Source: Hypomesus transpacificus
Taxonomy: Eukaryota; Chordata; Actinopteri; Osmeriformes; Osmeridae
Assembly: GCF_021917145.1 (NCBI RefSeq)
Contig: NC_061073.1
Location: forward strand, 5,982,550-6,046,549
Length of the DNA stretch: 64,000 bases
Direction: 5' to 3'
Shown here: in pieces, positions 59,044-64,000 of the stretch
Numbering within the stretch: the first letter of the stretch is position 1
How the letters are laid out: each line of letters begins with the position of its first letter
The notes under the pieces: generated by a model
What the model was told of the DNA's origin: nothing
What the model saw: the letters and a program-made list of their open reading frames with translations, nothing else
Database searches by the model: none
Program-made: the position numbers and the translations under genes

Positions 59044-62000
59044 TTACAAACCACAACAGTTGTTTAGAGTTTTCTTTGGATTGGCCAGACTCAATTTAAC
59101 TTGTGATTCGGATTGTCGTCTCAGTTTCACATTTCTCTTCACTTCTCTGAAACAAGAGTACAGAGCTGTTTAAAATTGACACTTATGGTGGACAATGAAA
59201 TGTACCATGGCTCTGCCTTGCTGCCCCTACCTCGCAAGGTGAAGTACTGCTTCCACCACGTTAGTTCCCTCTTTGGCGCTAGTCTCGCAGAACAAAGCAC
59301 TGTAAGTCTGTCAAACAAAAAAAGTAATGAACATGGCTAATGGGCCAAAGTATAATTATGTCCTTATCCCATTGAAAGAGATGTAAGTCATACCCTGGCC
59401 AGCCTCTCCCCATGCATGGTGCTCACACAGCTGCCCTCAGGTTGCTCTGCCCGTAGGTCCACTTTGTTTCCAATCACACACATAGGGATATGCTCCTCTG
59501 TGGACTCCTTGGGAAACAACATGCTCTATAAAACATCCAGTCACATTTATGTATGCTTTTTTAATTTTTATAGAGAGATGACCTTCATGGCTTACATCAG
59601 AAACGCAGGTCAGGTTTACCATTCATGGCCATTAGAGATGGATAAATAACAAATACTACCTGAATCTGGTCCACCCACTCTCTGACATTTAGGAAGCTGT
59701 TTTCAGATGTCACATCGTACAGCAGCAACACTCCGTGGGCTTTACGAAAGTAAGACCTGGCAATGCTACGGAACCTAAAGTACCGTACCAGAAAGTGTCA
59801 AACAGGCTGTACATTACAAGTCCACAGCAAATACAGTTGGTTTGAAAAACAATTGAATATTGTATGCATACCTCTCCTGTCCAGCAGTGTCCCATATCTG
59901 AAGGTTTGCCTTTTCTCCATCCACCAACATCTTCTTTATTTGGAAATCAACTCCTGGGAGCCAGGTTATGGGAAGGTTAAGAAAAGACTAAGCAGTATTT
60001 TTATCTTGCAATTGCAGTTGTGATGAGCTATTTGTATGCCTTTACCCAAAGTTGTCTGCATGTCTCCCCTGAACTCATTAAGACTCAACCTCATCAGGAA
60101 GCTTGACTTCCCTGATCCTGCATCTCCCGCTAACACCAGGCGGTACATTGGCACCGGGCCATCAGTGTCAACACAGTCGAGTGAATCTGTTTGCTTTTCA
60201 ACAAAGGATACATGTTAGTATGGGAGAATGGGCCATTTCTATGTAGGGTATATTCATAAATTACCACTGAGAATAGACCAAACCACAATGAACCTTGATG
60301 GGGAAGGCAGACAAGCGTCTTCTAATAGAAGAAGCTAAGGAGCTGGTTCTGCTGGGGACCACTGACAATGTAGCCTCTGATTTCACTTCCGACATCTAGG
60401 GTGGTCAAGATAGTTCAATTATCATCCAAATCTGTATCATTTTAAAGTACCAGTACTGTCCTGTGTGGTATACTCAAATCATACCTCAATTTCTGATGGA
60501 ACGTAGGAGTAACTGTGGTGCACTGTTTCTGAAGAAACCCTGCTGTCATCACTGTCATAATCACTGACTGAGCTTTCAGCAATGTCCATGGGCATAGCAA
60601 TGCCACTGTCCAGGTATTTATCAGCCCAACTGGCCACATGGGAGTACTCTAATTTACTCCTAGCTGGAAAATGTTGCTCTGAGCTGCACCAAAACATAAA
60701 ATAAAGAAATGTGATCTGTGCAAAACAATTGTAATTCGCAAATATATATGATGTACTGTAGGAAATGTAGTCAGTGTACCTGCTTTGGTTAAATGTGCTC
60801 TGTCGAAGGGGCTTCATTCGCCGGGCTGGGATTTCATTCTTGGGTGACAACTGTTTGGAAGAAATGTAGACTCTGCGTCAAATATGAGATTGAGTTCTCC
60901 AGACTTAAAATTAAAACCGCTGACTTACCCTTCTTTTAGGTGACACTACATCCTTGGTTAAGGCAGAGCGTAACCCATCGTTGCTGTCATAGAGCTTCTT
61001 GTTCATGTCCCTGATAGAAGTCAGTCAGTCAGACATATACTCTGCCCATGTTTCAGCACATCACCTCTCTGATAAAGATCTGTGCTCAGAACCTAACAAT
61101 GAACAAGAATGAGGTGTGTGCATGCATGACCGACCTGTGTGATATGTTCTCGACTGAAATAGAACAAAACCATTCCTAACTTACAATCGCGGTCTGACAG
61201 ACTTACTGGAGGATTTCAACGTGGCTTGCATAAGACTGGTATTCTATGACCATCTTCTTCAATTCATCACTTTCTCTGGGAAAATACATTGAGCTTTTAT
61301 GGCCTGTAATACAGTTAATTAATTTGGTAAGCACAGTGGATATAAGAATGAAGTTTGTTCACTCACCTTTCATGTTGAAGTTTTTGGTCTGCATACATGT
61401 TCTTCATTTTGTCCATCTCTACCTGCAATATGGAGATATTGGTCTGCGCTTTCAGCAGAGCACCCCGCAACTGCTCGTTCTCCTGGGAAGACACATCAGA
61501 GATGATGGAGAATACACTTTATGTACTGGCCTAGGCCACAACAACTTGACCAACTTGACTTTATCCCAACATACCTGTGTAAATTCACCTATTTGGTCAT
61601 GTAATCTGTCAACAGACTCTCTTGAAATGTGGAGTTCAGATTCTTCCTGGCACTAGAACAGACATATAACTGATACAAATGCAGTACATTTGGATTTCAG
61701 AAGCTTCACTGTGCGTAACCAGGGAAACAGACAGCCTACTGTACCTTCAGCAAGCGGTCCACAGCTGCATGCAGGTCTGCCACCTGATCGTCATGTCTCC
61801 TCTGGAGGGTTGCCATGACTTTCTCTGTTTTGTTGCGCTCCTACAACAGCCATGAAATCCAAGGAGGGACAGAAAGAGAGGACAGATCACTGGCCTGTAC
61901 CTCAGAGAGGATTTTACTCTGCTTCACAGAAGGGCCATTGTGAGGTGGAACTGGCCATTTCCTTTGCTTCAAATTTTCAGGTAAACTCTTGCATGCGCAA

Positions 62001-63578
62001 GAAGCAGAAAGGAACATTGGGTGGTGGAGTCTTGTCTGCTTTTGTTTTGAAATGTGTATTAACATTTCTCATCCTTGGTGCATCTTTATTTACGAGGAAC
62101 TTCCTTGACAATACAATTCATCAATCTGAACCTATTTGTTTCTCAGTTATTTTGCTGTTTTATCAATGCCACTTACCTCGTCTCTCACCCTCTCCTCTAC
62201 TCGGGCAAGTTGTTGATGCATGTCATCCTCCAGCTCTGCTAGCTGACTACTATTCATCTCCTCCGTTCTGTCACAAGGCAGAGCAATATGCTTCTTTAAT
62301 ATCCCACTGGAAGCTGGTGTAAATACATGACTGTAATCCTACTTCATGGCTGATGATGAATATGGAAACAGAGACACAACCATCTTTTTTGGTCATTAAA
62401 GTGGCATCCACACCAGAAGACTTTGATAGATCAGCTCCTTTCACACCCACTTCTAGAGTAGCCATTGTCTAAGGAGTTTCAGCGGCCCTACTCTGAGCAG
62501 GACCTCTCACACTCCTCCACTAGAGATCAGTCTTGAAGTGAATGCCAATATATCTGGCAAGCCCCTCAGACGCTCATACCATAGCAACATGTTAATACTG
62601 GATATTTGGGACTTCATAATAATAATAATAATGGACATTAAAATAAGATTGATGAGCAAACTAACATTCATTGTAGATAAATACATCTGTAGGGTACAGG
62701 TAACTGTAATGAGAGAATGAGAAGAACTGGCTGAGCAACTTGTTTTAGTCTTCCTACTTCCTTCACGAAGAAATTACATAACTCATTAAAGGCAGGGCTG
62801 AAGCCTGTAACCTCGTTGACTGAGCTCGATTTTACTTCACAGGAAGGATTACCTTAGAGGCAGTAAATTCTAAAGAACCTTTAGTGATAATGCCTGCCAA
62901 ATACTCCAGTATGGATGTGTAAAATTTGCTTTGATGGTTTAGGGAACACCCTTATTCATCTATAATTTTTCTTCATCCTACACCGGTTGGTCGAATTCGA
63001 AACACCAATGCATTTGGTCCTACCGCTTCAAAGTAGTCTCCAGCTTCTGGTTCTGTAGCGTGTGCTCCATGCTCTCAGTTACAAAAACCTGGATGACATC
63101 TTCATACTGTTGTAACAACTGGAATTGTGAGGAGTAATGAAGGACGTGGTACAAGTCGGCCAAATTTTCTTTAAGCCTGTAAGAGCATACAATTTTGCAT
63201 CAAATGAGGCGATCCACAGATATTACAAAGCACACTGAACTTAAAAACATTTCCACATCAGACTTGCCTTTCTGAAAGGGCAGCTCCTGCGCCATCAATA
63301 CTGCTCTGAAATTCGTTCCATGGACCTGATCGACCTTGCACAAACTCCCCGAAGGAAGCCAAATCTAATGTTTCTGAAACTTCTTGAAACCTTGATGAGA
63401 AGTTGTCGTAATTGATACATCCGTCGCCGTCCGCGCCGAATTTGGCGAACAAGGACTTGATTTCATCGTCAGGTACATTAAGCTCTCGGCAGACAACTGT
63501 GAAGTCTTCATACTCTATCATACCCGATTTATTAACGTCACACGCCGAAAAAAGTCTGACTAGACTGGTTCTGTCCAT
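59044..63578 (-). CDS. rasef: RASEF-family Rab GTPase with EF-hands and coiled coil (668 aa, 17 exons)
   Basis: Exons: 63268-63578, 63024-63176, 62177-62267, 61745-61840, 61575-61652, 61367-61482, 61207-61275, 60929-61010, 60780-60850, 60485-60683, 60294-60395, 60046-60193, 59872-59953, 59660-59774, 59394-59507, 59231-59307, 59044-59146 (2007 nt). Residues 4-66 are two EF-hands; about 110-330 coiled coil ([19 protein letters not shown]); 340-456 a Ser/acid-rich linker. Residues 472-640 are the Rab domain, with P-loop GDAGSGKS (479-486), [13 protein letters not shown] and ETSAK. The end CCGL is a geranylgeranylation motif. RASEF proteins are membrane-associated Rabs acting in vesicle traffic. 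Start is the only in-frame ATG (63578, purine at -3). Intron 1 has a GC donor. The acceptor of exon 12 (60193) was set by frame and is less certain. Which fish RASEF paralogue this is remains open. Confidence 0.88.
62268..63023 (-). other. Intron 2 of rasef
   Basis: A 756-bp intron between exons 2 and 3. The frame at 62271-62465 lacks splice signals that fit and is not coiled-coil-like, so I see no missing exon. Confidence 0.5.
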
Positions 63579-64000
63579 TACGGAAACGAAATTTACAATA
63601 TGCAAATGATCAAACCACGCGCGTATAAAGATAATACCGTTTGATAAACTAGGGTAGACTACCGCAGTTTTATAGGCTACCGTGAAAATAAAAACAAACC
63701 TTTCCCCTCCACCTTAATAGGATTTAACAGTCCAGCTAGACAATTTCCGTGAGTTTAGGTAAGCTAAAGGAGTAGAGGTGTAAACATTCTCACACTAATT
63801 AAAGAATTATCGCAAGTAACCTGAACTGGGCTACTGATTGGTCCAACAGGTGCATACCATAGGCGACGTTTGTAGATCAGACTGCATCCTCCTTAGCTGG
63901 AGAGATTAAGCCACGAATGTAGAGAGGACTTCTATATTCGGAATGATATTAAAGTGTTGTATTATTTTCCTTCAAGGTGTGGACTGTGTTCTTTATCAGG
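63579..64000 (-). promoter_or_regulatory. rasef 5' leader and proximal promoter region
   Basis: 422 bp upstream of the start codon. On the minus strand it contains a CCAAT box (CCAATCAG at about 63834-63841), roughly 260 bp before the ATG. No TATA box is seen in the sense direction; the TATAAA at 63624 is on the plus strand. The true first exon boundary is not visible. Confidence 0.35.

Noticed and set aside
59394..59400. Alternative rasef exon 16 start at the CAG before TGCTTTGTTC
   Set aside because: It would break the frame with exon 15. Using the earlier acceptor at 59308 restores [14 protein letters not shown], the conserved Rab G5 region.

Overview
The window is nuclear DNA of a ray-finned (teleost) fish. 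It has vertebrate-type split genes with GT-AG introns. It also has fish-style repeats: a Tc1 transposon with IR/DR ends, tRNA-headed SINEs with an L2-like tail, and Harbinger, hAT and piggyBac-type elements. I cannot name the species.

Four protein genes can be reconstructed to the base by splicing in frame. (1) An ELL-family elongation factor lies on the minus strand at 1859-24836 (12 exons, 600 aa); its C-terminus marks it as ell3. (2) An FKBP8-like tail-anchored immunophilin lies on the plus strand at 27337-54497 (8 coding exons, 476 aa), head-to-head with ell3 and with a 22.6 kb intron. (3) serf2 lies on the plus strand at 56453-58416 (3 exons, 60 aa). (4) A RASEF-family Rab GTPase with EF-hands and a coiled coil lies on the minus strand at 59044-63578 (17 exons, 668 aa). 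serf2 and rasef converge, with facing poly(A) signals about 10 bp apart. All exon sums divide by three and end at a stop.

Region by region: 1-1858 is ell3 3' UTR or flank. 1859-24836 is ell3; its 10.8 kb intron 2 holds a Harbinger-type relic with a Myb/SANT-like coding fragment and a Tc1 palindrome, and intron 1 holds a complete 1661 bp Tc1 element with an open transposase frame. 24837-27336 is the divergent intergenic region, with a 31-nt C run and a SINE. 28727-51306 is the giant FKBP intron, with a nest of DNA transposons at 34.4-40.9 kb and hAT, piggyBac-like and Harbinger-like MITEs at 41.0, 48.0 and 50.2 kb. 54.5-56.4 kb is 3' UTR and repeat. 56.3-63.6 kb is the compact serf2/rasef pair.

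The genes do not form one pathway. The informative point is their order. As I recall it, mammals have ELL next to FKBP8 on one chromosome and ELL3 next to SERF2 on another. Here ell3, an FKBP8 relative and serf2 sit together, as expected of an ancestral block duplicated in early vertebrates with the FKBP8 relative lost from the mammalian ELL3 locus. The best candidate for something undescribed is a 3.7 kb fold-back element (36559-40297). Its inverted ends carry arrays of 15-bp repeats, and it is flanked by direct repeats of about 190 bp.
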